Below, one piece after another: positions 52,469 to 61,437 of a DNA stretch of 64,000 bases (positions within the stretch are counted from its first letter, which is position 1; each line of letters starts with the position of its first letter). Made by a program: the position numbers and the translations under genes. Source of the DNA: Veillonella sp. (GTDB lineage: Bacteria > Bacillota > Negativicutes > Veillonellales > Veillonellaceae); assembly GCF_041333735.1 (NCBI RefSeq), contig NZ_JBGKFB010000001.1, positions 606,001 to 670,000 of the forward strand. Reading direction: 5' to 3'. A model generated the notes under the pieces. That model saw nothing but the letters and a program-made list of their open reading frames with translations. It made no database searches and was not told where the DNA came from.

Positions 52469-53470
52469 TTATTTCAGATGCGCCAACATATCATTTAACA
52501 CTTCCATGCAATCCCCCACGATGCCATAGTTAGCGTGCTGGAAGATTTCTGCGTTTGGATCGTTGTTAATAGCCACGATTGTGTCTGCACCGGAGATGCC
52601 GCTCACGTGTTGGATAGCACCGGAGATACCAAATGCCAAGTATAGTTTAGGGCTTACAGTTTTACCTGTTTGACCTACTTGATATGGCAATTCAATCCAG
52701 CCTTTTTCCACAAGTGGGCGTGTAGCCCCTACAACACCACCGATAGCATCGGCTAGTTCATAAAGCTTATCAAAGTTTTCTTTAGAACCCATGCCACGGC
52801 CACCAGCTACGATGATATCCGCTTCTTGGATATTGTAACCATCTTTACTGAACGGTATGAAATCGAGACGCTTCATGCGAATATCTTCAGGCTTGAGGTC
52901 AAATTGTTCAATTTGAATACGGCCCCAGCTATCTGCAATACGTTCAGGCTTTTTAAATACATTAGGACGTACGGAACCCATTTGAGGACGATGGTTTGGA
53001 GAAATGATTTCCGCCAAAATATTGCCACCCAAGGCAGGACGTGTCCATTCAACAAGGCCTTCATTCGTATCTACCGTTAAGATTGTACAGTCTGCCACAA
53101 CGCCGTTTTGCATGCGACCAGACATACGAGGCGCCAAGTCACGACCGTTGTTAGTGGCACCAATCAAGAGAATATTAGGCTTATGATCTTCAAAGAAGTC
53201 TGTTAAGACCTTCGTATAGCCATCCGTTGTATAGTATTTCAAAAGGGGACTTTCAAAAACGTGAACAATATCGGCACCATGTGCTACGAGTTCCTCTGCT
53301 TCGGTTTGAACATTCTCGCCCAATAGCATAACTTGAACGAGTTGGCCCAATTCCTTAGCGATACGGCGAGCTTGGCCAATCAGTTCATACGTAACCGGAT
53401 GTACCACATCATCGATGGTATCAGCTACGACAAAGACGTCTCTATATTCATCAAAATTTGTCACGGCCAT
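52469..53470 (-). CDS. etfA: Electron transfer flavoprotein alpha subunit
   Basis: 333 residues. The C-terminal FAD domain has the family motif GQTGKTVSPKLYLAFGISGAIQH near 260 and AINNDPNAEIFQHANYGIVGD. N-terminal domain pairs with EtfB. Start overlaps the etfB stop (TAATG). Works with EtfB, FixC and FixX to pass electrons, possibly by flavin-based bifurcation to ferredoxin and quinone. Confidence 0.95.
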   Translation of the reverse strand: MAVTNFDEYRDVFVVADTIDDVVHPVTYELIGQARRIAKELGQLVQVMLLGENVQTEAEELVAHGADIVHVFESPLLKYYTTDGYTKVLTDFFEDHKPNILLIGATNNGRDLAPRMSGRMQNGVVADCTILTVDTNEGLVEWTRPALGGNILAEIISPNHRPQMGSVRPNVFKKPERIADSWGRIQIEQFDLKPEDIRMKRLDFIPFSKDGYNIQEADIIVAGGRGMGSKENFDKLYELADAIGGVVGATRPLVEKGWIELPYQVGQTGKTVSPKLYLAFGISGAIQHVSGISGADTIVAINNDPNAEIFQHANYGIVGDCMEVLNDMLAHLK

Positions 53471-54456
53471 TACCGGTCACCTCCTTTAGAACCTTCATCA
53501 CCTTTAGCAGCTGCTACCGCCTTAAACTCACTAGGGGATACGCTTTCAACAGACGCAGCCCGTTGCACAGGGTCTTTTACATCTACACCCTCATCATTGT
53601 CCTCAGCCACCTCAACAGGTGCATCATTTGGCACTAATAGATGAGCAAATTTTTCTGGCTTAATATGATAAGCCAATTCGAGAACCTTTTTAGCCCCTTC
53701 CTCTATAGATGGTAACATTTCTACCTTGCCGCGGAGAGGTGGTTGATACACCTTGCGCACACGCGTAGGGGAACCGTTAAGACCAATACGGCTTTCATCA
53801 ATATGCGGCATATCGCGCAATGTAACGTGAGTAATGGTATAACGTTTTGCATAAATAGAGCTCCAAAGGCCTGGTTGGCGTGGCTCGTTGAGCTCAGCTG
53901 TGGCTGTAACCAATAACGGCAATGGAACCTCTACGATTTCATAGCCATTTTCATGTTGTCGTTTCACCACTGCTTTTTGAGCTGCTTGATCTACAGATAA
54001 TTCACAAGCATAAGTAGCTTGTGCCATACCGAGTTCCTCTGCAATTTGAGGGCCTACTTGTGCCGTATCGCCGTCGATTGCCTGTTTACCACAGAAAATG
54101 ATTTGGAACTGACGGTTCATAGTCCGTTGAATATGACGGATGGCAGACGCAATGGTATAGCTTGTAGCCAATGTATCTGCACCACCGAACGCACGGTCTG
54201 TAACGAGTACCGCATCATCAGCACCGAGGGCTAAACATTGACGAAGTGCTTCTTCTGCTTGTGGAGGCCCCATGCTGACAACTGTTACACGACTACCTTC
54301 ATATTGGTCTTTTACCGCCAATGCCGCCTCTAACGCATGCATATCGTCAGGGTTTACAATGCTAGGCAAGCCTGTGCGGATGAGATTATTTGTTTCCGGA
54401 TCCAGCTTAATCTCAGATGTATCTGGAACCTGTTTGATACATACTAATAACTCCAT
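53470..54456 (-). CDS. etfB: Electron transfer flavoprotein beta subunit with C-terminal extension
   Basis: 328 residues. Conserved IKQVPDTSEIKLDPETNNLIR, GADDAVLVTDRAFGGADTLAT and FCGKQAIDGDTAQVGPQIAE. A usual EtfB is about 260 residues; the last ~55 here (APVEVAEDNDEGVDVKDPVQ onward) are polar, low-complexity and likely disordered. ATG 54456 behind AGGGGTGAG. Confidence 0.94.
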   Translation of the reverse strand: MELLVCIKQVPDTSEIKLDPETNNLIRTGLPSIVNPDDMHALEAALAVKDQYEGSRVTVVSMGPPQAEEALRQCLALGADDAVLVTDRAFGGADTLATSYTIASAIRHIQRTMNRQFQIIFCGKQAIDGDTAQVGPQIAEELGMAQATYACELSVDQAAQKAVVKRQHENGYEIVEVPLPLLVTATAELNEPRQPGLWSSIYAKRYTITHVTLRDMPHIDESRIGLNGSPTRVRKVYQPPLRGKVEMLPSIEEGAKKVLELAYHIKPEKFAHLLVPNDAPVEVAEDNDEGVDVKDPVQRAASVESVSPSEFKAVAAAKGDEGSKGGDR

Positions 54457-54460
54457 ACAC

Positions 54461-54739
54461 TCACCCCTGTCTAAATTCTACGCCCTTAGCGTTACGCGGA
54501 TATTTCCATGTTTTTACGATTGTTTCACCACAAAGAACGCGGCATGTACCACACTCTAAGCAACCAGCGAAATCAAAGGCTAAATCGCCATTCTCTTGTA
54601 ATGTATATAGACCGGCAGGACAGCCGTTTACGAGTTTCATTTTCTCTTCGTGGCTAAAACCAGCGCCATCCACCAAGATATGAGGAGACGTTTCATCTAC
54701 ATAATATTTATTGGCGCCCAAACGCTCTTCTAATTTCAT
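54461..54739 (-). CDS. fixX: Ferredoxin-like protein FixX
   Basis: 92 residues. Cysteines in the NGCPAGLYTL and GCLECGTCRVLCGE segments bind an iron-sulfur cluster; KTWKYPRNAKGV is the usual FixX end. ATG 54739 overlaps the fixC stop (ATGA). Electron partner of FixC. Confidence 0.93.
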   Translation of the reverse strand: MKLEERLGANKYYVDETSPHILVDGAGFSHEEKMKLVNGCPAGLYTLQENGDLAFDFAGCLECGTCRVLCGETIVKTWKYPRNAKGVEFRQG

Positions 54740-56043
54740 AGGGAACGCACCCCTTTCCAAGCATCACGAATCAAGGTAAATAGGCCAATGTCTCCGACAC
54801 GGCGCATAATTTTTTTCATCATTGGCACTGCACCATCACCGTTTACAGTGAATACGTCGTGCATCAAATTGTTAACAAATGCTGGGTATTCATTGAAAAT
54901 ACGCGGATGTGTAGCAAGGAATTTTGGCATATTCTTGTAACGCTTCAAATCCTTCAGCAACCAAGAATCCTTGATTTGACGTTCATACAACTTAGCCACA
55001 CGGTCCATATTTTCGTCGCGCAACGCTACGTTAACCGCATCTGCTGCACACATACCAGACTCGATGGCAAGGTCCATACCACGAATAGTATAGCCAAGGT
55101 TCATACACATACGCGCCGCATCACCAACGATAATATACCCATTACCGCCCAACTTAGGCATAGATTTATAGCCACCTTCTGGTACGAGATGGGCACTATG
55201 CTCTTTCAATTGGCCATTTTTCAATAATGGTGCGATTCTTGGATGGCTTGTGAAAGCTGACAGCATATCGTCTACAGAACGATCGGCTTTGCCAATATCT
55301 TCAAGGCCTACAACCATACCTACAGAAAGGCTATCTTTATTTGTGTAAATAAAACCACCGCCTAATAAGCCAGAGGTCATATCGCCTAAAGTGAGCCATG
55401 CCATCCCGTCATCACCAGACAGCATGAGTCGATTTTCAAGATCTTCTTTCTTTAGTTTGTATACCTCTTTTACACCTACTGCCATTGTACTTGGATCAGT
55501 AGGAGCTATGAGGCCAGACTTTTCTAATAATAATGTATTGGAGCCTTCTGCGATGATAACGAGTTTTGCATATACTTCATCATCGTGGCAGCGAACGCCT
55601 ACAACACGTTGTTTTTTGCCTTCTCCTTCAGTAATGAGGTCTGTTACCTGTACATTGGATACGAGAAGAGCCCCTTTTTTCTCAGCCTCTTCAGCGAGCC
55701 ATTTATCGAATTTGGCGCGTAATACTACGTAGGATTCCTCGTTAGGTTGTCCATCTTCGTAGCTGTATTCAATAGTCGTCATTTCATTGCCAGCGCCAAT
55801 AGAAATGCGTTCTTTTGTTACCTTACGTTCCAATGGGGCACGGTCTCTAAAGTCCGGTACTAACCGTTCTAAAGAATGCGTATAGATACGTCCACCCATC
55901 ATATTTTTAGCGCCTGGTGCGGTACCGCGTTCAATGAGTAAAACCTTTACCCGTTGCTCCGCGAGGCGTAACGCCGCCGCAGAGCCTGCTGGGCCTGCAC
56001 CAACAACGATAACGTCAAATGTTTCATTGCGATCAATTGCCAT
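54736..56043 (-). CDS. fixC: FAD-dependent Etf-quinone oxidoreductase FixC
   Basis: 435 residues. Rossmann motif VIVVGAGPAGSAAALRLAE at the start, GGRIYTHSLE near 52, and a second FAD motif GYIIVGDAARMCMNLGYTIRG near 300. Related to the Etf-ubiquinone oxidoreductase family. First gene of fixC-fixX-etfB-etfA; start ATG 56043 behind AAAGGAG. Confidence 0.95.
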   Translation of the reverse strand: MAIDRNETFDVIVVGAGPAGSAAALRLAEQRVKVLLIERGTAPGAKNMMGGRIYTHSLERLVPDFRDRAPLERKVTKERISIGAGNEMTTIEYSYEDGQPNEESYVVLRAKFDKWLAEEAEKKGALLVSNVQVTDLITEGEGKKQRVVGVRCHDDEVYAKLVIIAEGSNTLLLEKSGLIAPTDPSTMAVGVKEVYKLKKEDLENRLMLSGDDGMAWLTLGDMTSGLLGGGFIYTNKDSLSVGMVVGLEDIGKADRSVDDMLSAFTSHPRIAPLLKNGQLKEHSAHLVPEGGYKSMPKLGGNGYIIVGDAARMCMNLGYTIRGMDLAIESGMCAADAVNVALRDENMDRVAKLYERQIKDSWLLKDLKRYKNMPKFLATHPRIFNEYPAFVNNLMHDVFTVNGDGAVPMMKKIMRRVGDIGLFTLIRDAWKGVRSL

Positions 56044-56433
56044 ATACTCAGCTCCTTTAAATCAAAGCTTAGACTTACATAAGTTCATATAGTATATATA
56101 TTTCTCTATTAAGAACCAAAATACCTCTAAAAATTACCACAGAAAAATGAATATATTCTATATTTTTTAACATTATGTTGTAAATAGCTCTATAGGATGT
56201 ATATATACTCATTATATACTTATACTATTGCATACTATTCATTACCAACAGGTGCAACAAAATTCATCAATTCGTGAAATTTATAAGTTTATCTAGCTTT
56301 CACAGTCAAAGTAGCGTATGATAAAAGTAGGAAAAACCCTATACGGAGCAACACGCGTATAATACGACCGCATAATGCAAGACCACGGTCAAGGTTAGGC
56401 ACTCATTATTTTGGAATTACCAGAGGAGGCCAT
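56044..56433. other. Divergent promoter region of fixC and the ArsR-type gene
   Basis: AT-rich; contains TATAAT at 56358-56363 (plus) as a candidate -10 for the regulator gene. The divergent fixC promoter is not resolved. CTTTCAC at about 56296 is one of many copies of a 7-mer in the window. Confidence 0.4.
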
Positions 56434-56922
56434 ATGGACCCGTTAAGAATCTTGAAAGCATTATCAAATCCACATCGGTTAGATATTATATTGTGGCTAA
56501 AGCACCCAGAGAAAGAATTCGGTGTACAAGTACACACTAAAACTCTTATCGATTTCCCTAACAGTGTGAGCGTTAAGAGTATTCAAAAGCGCTGTGGTGT
56601 ATCTCAATCTTCCATCTCTACATTTATGAGCATCTTAGAAAATGCGGAACTCGTAGAGTCTCGCAAAATTGATCAGTATACCTATTTCCGCCGTAACGAA
56701 AAAGTAATTCGTGAGTTCGGCGAATGGTATAACAAAGAGGTATCCATCCAATCGGATGATAAAGAGGTATTCATTCAATCGGATGATATCGATAAATTAT
56801 TAAAAACGCTTAACTTAGAAGACACTTCGTATCCTACAACAGAGGAAACCTCTGCACCTGGCGAGCAATTCGCTGCCGAAATCAATACTAAGGGATCCGA
56901 TTATGATGAAAACAGAAAATAA
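56434..56922 (+). CDS. ArsR-type winged-helix regulator
   Basis: 162 residues. Winged HTH: LRILKALSNPHRLDIILWLK then SVKSIQKRCGVSQSSISTFMSILENAELVESRK. No metal-binding Cys pair is present. A 27-base tandem duplication (about 56733-56789) repeats KEV-IQSDD. The C-terminal ~45 residues are low complexity. Divergent from fixC, so it may control the fix operon; inference only. Confidence 0.8.
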   Translation: MDPLRILKALSNPHRLDIILWLKHPEKEFGVQVHTKTLIDFPNSVSVKSIQKRCGVSQSSISTFMSILENAELVESRKIDQYTYFRRNEKVIREFGEWYNKEVSIQSDDKEVFIQSDDIDKLLKTLNLEDTSYPTTEETSAPGEQFAAEINTKGSDYDENRK

Positions 56923-56958
56923 AATTCTCCCTTATTCACTATACTTAGGGATAAAAGA

Positions 56959-56995
56959 AAAAGAGCTATAATACATGTAATTATAGCTCTTTTTG
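56959..56995. terminator. Bidirectional terminator
   Basis: AAAGAGCTATAAT/ATTATAGCTCTTT between the convergent regulator (plus) and toxin (minus). Confidence 0.8.
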
Positions 56996-56999
56996 ATTT

Positions 57000-57317
57000 T
57001 TACTCATCTAATATATTTTGTAAATCTCGCCGATTATAGTAAATATGACGAACCTCCATTACATCTTCAATTACTACATAAAAGATATAAAAGTTACGTA
57101 CTATAATTTTATAATATGGATACTCACGCATTTTCTTACTCGGATATACGGCAAAAGATTCTGGACAACTTAATCTTGTGTATATAGCAGCCTCAATATC
57201 TGTAATTAGTTGATGAGCGACTTCTCTATTATGCAGAACATAAGTTATATAATCAACAATATGATTAAGCTCCTCTTCAAATAATGGTAAAATCGTAAGT
57301 TTATATTTCCGCTCCAT
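57000..57317 (-). CDS. ParE/RelE-type toxin
   Basis: 105 residues: YKLTILPLFEEELNHIVDYI, then FAVYPSKKMREYPYYKIIV and VRHIYYNRRDLQNIL, the RelE/ParE fold. Overlaps the antitoxin gene by 17 bases. Such toxins act on gyrase (ParE) or on ribosome-bound mRNA (RelE); which one is not decided here. Confidence 0.88.
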   Translation of the reverse strand: MERKYKLTILPLFEEELNHIVDYITYVLHNREVAHQLITDIEAAIYTRLSCPESFAVYPSKKMREYPYYKIIVRNFYIFYVVIEDVMEVRHIYYNRRDLQNILDE

Positions 57318-57570
57318 CGATTCTCTCCCTTACGCGACGAAATACATCGGCACCAGAGTATCGAATTTTACTTTCTTTTGCTGCAGAATCAGCTTCATCC
57401 AAGGCGTACTCAATAGGATCTGTTAATGCTGAATATTGTTCAATACTCATTAACACCATAGTTCCATATCCATTCTTAGTTAAAAATACAGGCGAATTTG
57501 TTGTAATAACGGTTTCTTCAACTTCAGGAAATTTATTACGCAAGTCTGATACAGGTCTAATATTAATCAA
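57301..57570 (-). CDS. Phd/YefM-type antitoxin
   Basis: 89 residues. N-terminal INIRPVSDLRNKFPEVE and FLTKNGYGTMVLMSIEQY are typical of the Phd/YefM DNA-binding fold; the C-terminus wraps the toxin. I start at TTG 57570 with AAGGAGG eight bases away; the GTG at 57579 overlaps that site. Confidence 0.88.
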   Translation of the reverse strand: MINIRPVSDLRNKFPEVEETVITTNSPVFLTKNGYGTMVLMSIEQYSALTDPIEYALDEADSAAKESKIRYSGADVFRRVRERIDGAEI

Positions 57571-57654
57571 TATATACACCTCCTTATATCATAATTCTAT
57601 CATTATTTTATTAATTTTACTAACAATATTATGGCAATCAATAGTTCAACTAAA

Positions 57655-57677
57655 AATGCCCTCCAACAGGAGGGCAT
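57655..57677 (-). terminator. Terminator of the aminotransferase gene
   Basis: ATGCCCTCC/GGAGGGCAT with a 4-base loop and five Ts on the minus strand. Confidence 0.8.
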
Positions 57678-57702
57678 CTATTATATTAGAATTATACTTC
57701 TT

Positions 57703-59019
57703 CTATCGTTGTGCTTCATAGGCTCTGAATAGTTTAGATAATAATTCAGGTGCCAAGCGCAATAGGTCTGGATTTTCACAGAAGGATACGCGCAATTGTG
57801 TTCTACCTGGATTATCTTCGCCTTTTTTACCACTATAGAAACCATTGAGTGGAGCCATGAGAAGTGTATATTCTTTACCATCATCAAGACTAATAGCACC
57901 GTGTTCAGCACACCAAGAGGCAAATTCCACACCGTCAAAGCCAGGTTTCGCTACCTTGCGTACGTCAATAACGAAGTAAATCGACGCTTCTGGACGAGAT
58001 ACGATGAAATCAGGTTCTACCGCTTTGAATCCTTCGTGAAGTTCAAAAATCATTTGACGGTAGTAATCACGTTGTTGCTCATACCAGTTATGAAGCTCTG
58101 CATAGCTTTCATGAGCCAAAGCACCAAAGATATATTGACCTAATGTATTAGCACTAAGGTTCGCTGTATATTCGGCTACAGATTTTTCATAGCATAATTT
58201 GTTATCCGTAATGATGGCACCAATACGTAGGCCACAAGCGTTCCATACCTTACTAGCTGTTTCAAGACTAATACGACGGCCTTCAATGCCAGGCACATCC
58301 TTATCAGTTAAAGCCCAAATACTAGATGTTTCTTTCCCTTTTTCGTAAGCCAATTCGCGATAGGCTTCGTCAGAGATAATCCACAAATTATGTTTCACAC
58401 ATAATTTTGTATATTCAATCAAAGTTTCTTTACTGAATAATTGACCTGTTGGGTTATCGTAAGGAATGATGAGCAACGCACCTGGTTTTGTATCGATGAT
58501 ACGTTGTTCTACAGTTTCTACGGATGGCAATTCAAATTCACCATTTTCATTAAGTTGACGCTCCACAGTAACTGTTTTACGACCAATGCGAAGACCTACC
58601 GCATCATAGTTTGTATAGGATGGGTTGAACATTAATAGAGGACGTTCCTCTTCACCAGCACCACCACATACGCCAAGCATGATAATTTCCATGGCCATGG
58701 ATGCACCGTCTGTTACAAGTACATTAAGTCCTGTTGTATCAAAGCCTTGGCTGCGTAAAATATGAAGGAATGCTTCGCGGCATTCATCGGTACCTGTAGT
58801 TGGTACATACGGTACAATGCCTGTGTGGAACGGGCTATTCACACCGCCCAAATCGAACAACCGACGCTGCATGGCGGGATGCATAGGACGCATTACATTA
58901 CCAATAGAACCATTCACCAAAATTGGTGGGTTCTTACGTTCCAAGAATTTAATTTGTCCTAGGCGAATGCCAGATGGCTTTCGAGCCATCATATACGGCG
59001 ACAATTCTGGTTGTTTCAT
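57703..59019 (-). CDS. PLP-dependent class I/II aminotransferase
   Basis: 438 residues, fold type I. The PLP Lys is in SLETASKVWNACGLRIG; the Asn/Asp pair in YDNPTGQLFS and ISDEAYREL; carboxylate Arg near the C-terminus in RTQLRVSF. Pattern is closest to aspartate/LL-diaminopimelate-like enzymes; substrate not settled. ATG 59019 behind AGAGGAG. Confidence 0.85.
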   Translation of the reverse strand: MKQPELSPYMMARKPSGIRLGQIKFLERKNPPILVNGSIGNVMRPMHPAMQRRLFDLGGVNSPFHTGIVPYVPTTGTDECREAFLHILRSQGFDTTGLNVLVTDGASMAMEIIMLGVCGGAGEEERPLLMFNPSYTNYDAVGLRIGRKTVTVERQLNENGEFELPSVETVEQRIIDTKPGALLIIPYDNPTGQLFSKETLIEYTKLCVKHNLWIISDEAYRELAYEKGKETSSIWALTDKDVPGIEGRRISLETASKVWNACGLRIGAIITDNKLCYEKSVAEYTANLSANTLGQYIFGALAHESYAELHNWYEQQRDYYRQMIFELHEGFKAVEPDFIVSRPEASIYFVIDVRKVAKPGFDGVEFASWCAEHGAISLDDGKEYTLLMAPLNGFYSGKKGEDNPGRTQLRVSFCENPDLLRLAPELLSKLFRAYEAQR

Positions 59020-59030
59020 TCAGATCCAAC

Positions 59031-59064
59031 TCCTCTAAAAAAGAAACTGCCTCGATAGGGAGGC
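59031..59064 (-). terminator. Weak terminator after the binding-protein pair
   Basis: GCCTC/GAGGC and AGTTTCTTTTTT on the minus strand, between the binding proteins and the aminotransferase. Confidence 0.5.
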
Positions 59065-59219
59065 TATATTAACTGTAAAAGTAACAAAACCACTACATAC
59101 ATGCCGTAGTTCTGTTCTTTACAAAGATAAAGTACTAATATATTGATATATATAGATACCTAATATTATAGTGCTTTTACTATAGAAAATCTATAGTTTT
59201 ATAATACAGACTTATGTTC

Positions 59220-60170
59220 TTATCTTTCATATACCATTTGTGCCATGAAGTAAATACCGCGACCAATATGATAGGTTTTAGCTAGTATTGATTCATTAGC
59301 TAGAATAGCGACCTTTTTATTTTTAATGGCTTTAAGGTTTGCTAATGTAGGATCATTGTAGTAGCTATTGAGTACCGCATCACGATTAAAATCTGCTGCT
59401 TTTATGTCCATCGGCACGATGATAACATCGGGGTCAGCCTTGATAAGATCGTCTTTTTTACCTACATAAGACCTTTTCACACCGACTTTAGTGGCCGCAT
59501 TGTCTACATTTACATATTTGAGCATATCTTGAATCAGTGTATCTGGAGCCCCATATAGGCCATTTTCATTATAAACGGCAACGGTCTTCTTTTGCTCATC
59601 ACGACGAGCAAAGCGCAGTGATTCTGTATCCCGAATATAATTCATCATAGTTCCAACTAACGTTGCCACCTTATCTTCACGACCCAATAGCTGACCTACT
59701 GCTTTTGTTTGGTCCTCTACCTCGTTTACCGTCTTAGGCGCTCTTAACAGTGCTACCTTTACACCTGCTTCTCGTAGAGGCCTAACGAGGTCTGTAGCTC
59801 CATTGTCATCTTCAACAATTACAATATCTGGTTTTAATGCCTCAATAGCTTTCACATTAGGCGCCACGCGCTGCTTTACACCATTCGATGTTTGGTACGG
59901 TGCTGCAGTGCTAGCCACCATAGAATCACCAGCTAGTTCAGATACAAGATCTGCTGCATTAGGCCCCACTGCTACGATGCGCTCTGCCTTATGATCAAGG
60001 ATGACCGTCTCACTCGTGCCATCTACCATCTTATAAATGCCCTTTGAGCTCAACATGCCAAAGATTCCGCCACTGGTGAAAGCATTCCAAGACTTATACA
60101 TGCCCATAATAGCCACTACTAATACGCCTACAAAGACGGCTAATATGATTAATAAACGTTTTAACTGCAT
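59220..60170 (-). CDS. Membrane-anchored TroA/BtuF-like binding protein, second of pair
   Basis: 316 residues. N-terminal helix (about 4-24) without a lipobox or clear cleavage site acts as an anchor. Two lobes joined by a long helix: AERIVAVGPNAADLVSELAG and KADPDVIIVPMDIKAADF, like FecB/BtuF cobalamin or ferric-siderophore proteins. ATG 60170 behind AGGAGAGAG. No permease or ATPase gene is adjacent. Confidence 0.8.
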   Translation of the reverse strand: MQLKRLLIILAVFVGVLVVAIMGMYKSWNAFTSGGIFGMLSSKGIYKMVDGTSETVILDHKAERIVAVGPNAADLVSELAGDSMVASTAAPYQTSNGVKQRVAPNVKAIEALKPDIVIVEDDNGATDLVRPLREAGVKVALLRAPKTVNEVEDQTKAVGQLLGREDKVATLVGTMMNYIRDTESLRFARRDEQKKTVAVYNENGLYGAPDTLIQDMLKYVNVDNAATKVGVKRSYVGKKDDLIKADPDVIIVPMDIKAADFNRDAVLNSYYNDPTLANLKAIKNKKVAILANESILAKTYHIGRGIYFMAQMVYER

Positions 60171-60181
60171 ATGCTCTCTCC

Positions 60182-61261
60182 TCATATACCATTATATTTA
60201 ACAATACCCTCATAGGTGCTAGGTCCATAGAGCCATTTTGCCATTTGTTCCATCGCTGAAAAGGTTTTTGTGGAATAACTCATCAAAGACATTTCATGGA
60301 TAGGATATACATAGCCTTTTTTAACAGCTGTTATATTCTGTAAATCCGGATCTTTCATAATGGCCTCTACATCTTGTTTGTATTCAGGCAACTTATCTAG
60401 ATAGCGTGTCGGCACAAAGATAACATCAGGATTAATACGGATTAAATCTGCTTTTGTGCCCATCGATTTCGTCATATCCACCGTCGTTTTATGATCACGA
60501 TACCACCAAACATCAGATAACATATTAGGGTCCTTGCCGCTTTCCAATATAACAAGGTTCCCAGCACCATCTATACCATGTACTGTTTCAATCATGTCCC
60601 GCACAATGCCCGACCGATACACGCCATGATTGCTATTATACAAAGCAATAACTGGCTTTTTATCATTTTGGTGCGGTTCTACATATTTCTTAACCATCCG
60701 AGTATATCCGGAAAATGCGCTGCTCCGATCTTTCTCATGGAATAGCTTCGCCATCGATTGCGCTGTCTTTATGATGCCATCTAAACTGTCCTTTTTTGTA
60801 TATACAAAGACAGGAATACCTGCTGACCGCAATGAAGCCACAAAGCTCGGTGGCACCGTATCAGATGCGACTACAACCTGTGGGTCATAGGACTTAATAG
60901 AATCTACCGTTTGCTCTACGCGACCATTAATCTTAACCGAACTTGCATAGGAAGAACCATCACTGGCGACAATGTAATAATCCCCACCTGCAGATTCGAC
61001 AATATCGACCGTATTCTCCCCTAGTGTAACGATACGTTCCACATAATCAGGTACTGTCATAGACGTCCCCTGATTATCTACAACCTCCATTTGGTTCCTC
61101 GCGGCTAACCATTTGCCTACCGTGCCATGTCTTGGTATAACATCGCCTAATAATCCAGGTGATATAGCAATAACCAAACCAATCACTATAAGGATACCTA
61201 AAAAGACATAATTAAATACAATCCATTTTAAGGCTTTAAGTATGCTCGATTTCTGATTCAT
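60182..61261 (-). CDS. Membrane-anchored TroA/BtuF-like binding protein, first of pair
   Basis: 359 residues. Anchor helix at about 12-36 (WIVFNYVFLGILIVIGLVIA), then VPDYVERIVTLGENTVDIVE and RINPDVIFVPTRYL, same fold as its neighbour. The two are distant paralogues in one operon. Possibly linked to an ABC importer elsewhere. Confidence 0.8.
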   Translation of the reverse strand: MNQKSSILKALKWIVFNYVFLGILIVIGLVIAISPGLLGDVIPRHGTVGKWLAARNQMEVVDNQGTSMTVPDYVERIVTLGENTVDIVESAGGDYYIVASDGSSYASSVKINGRVEQTVDSIKSYDPQVVVASDTVPPSFVASLRSAGIPVFVYTKKDSLDGIIKTAQSMAKLFHEKDRSSAFSGYTRMVKKYVEPHQNDKKPVIALYNSNHGVYRSGIVRDMIETVHGIDGAGNLVILESGKDPNMLSDVWWYRDHKTTVDMTKSMGTKADLIRINPDVIFVPTRYLDKLPEYKQDVEAIMKDPDLQNITAVKKGYVYPIHEMSLMSYSTKTFSAMEQMAKWLYGPSTYEGIVKYNGI

Positions 61262-61370
61262 AAGCAGCCCTCTCTCATCTACAACTTACGATTTAAGGAT
61301 AATTTATATGTTAAGTATACAGTATGAAACTAAGCGCGGTCTACACGGGATATCATCATTGATACAAAGA

Positions 61371-61399
61371 AAAGACCGAGCCCCATTGAGCTCGGTCTT
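61371..61399 (-). terminator. Terminator of the M48 protease gene
   Basis: AAGACCGAG/CTCGGTCTT with T-rich sequence after it. Confidence 0.8.
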
Positions 61400-61437
61400 G
61401 CATACGACATGAACAATCGAACAATTAAATAGTTAAA

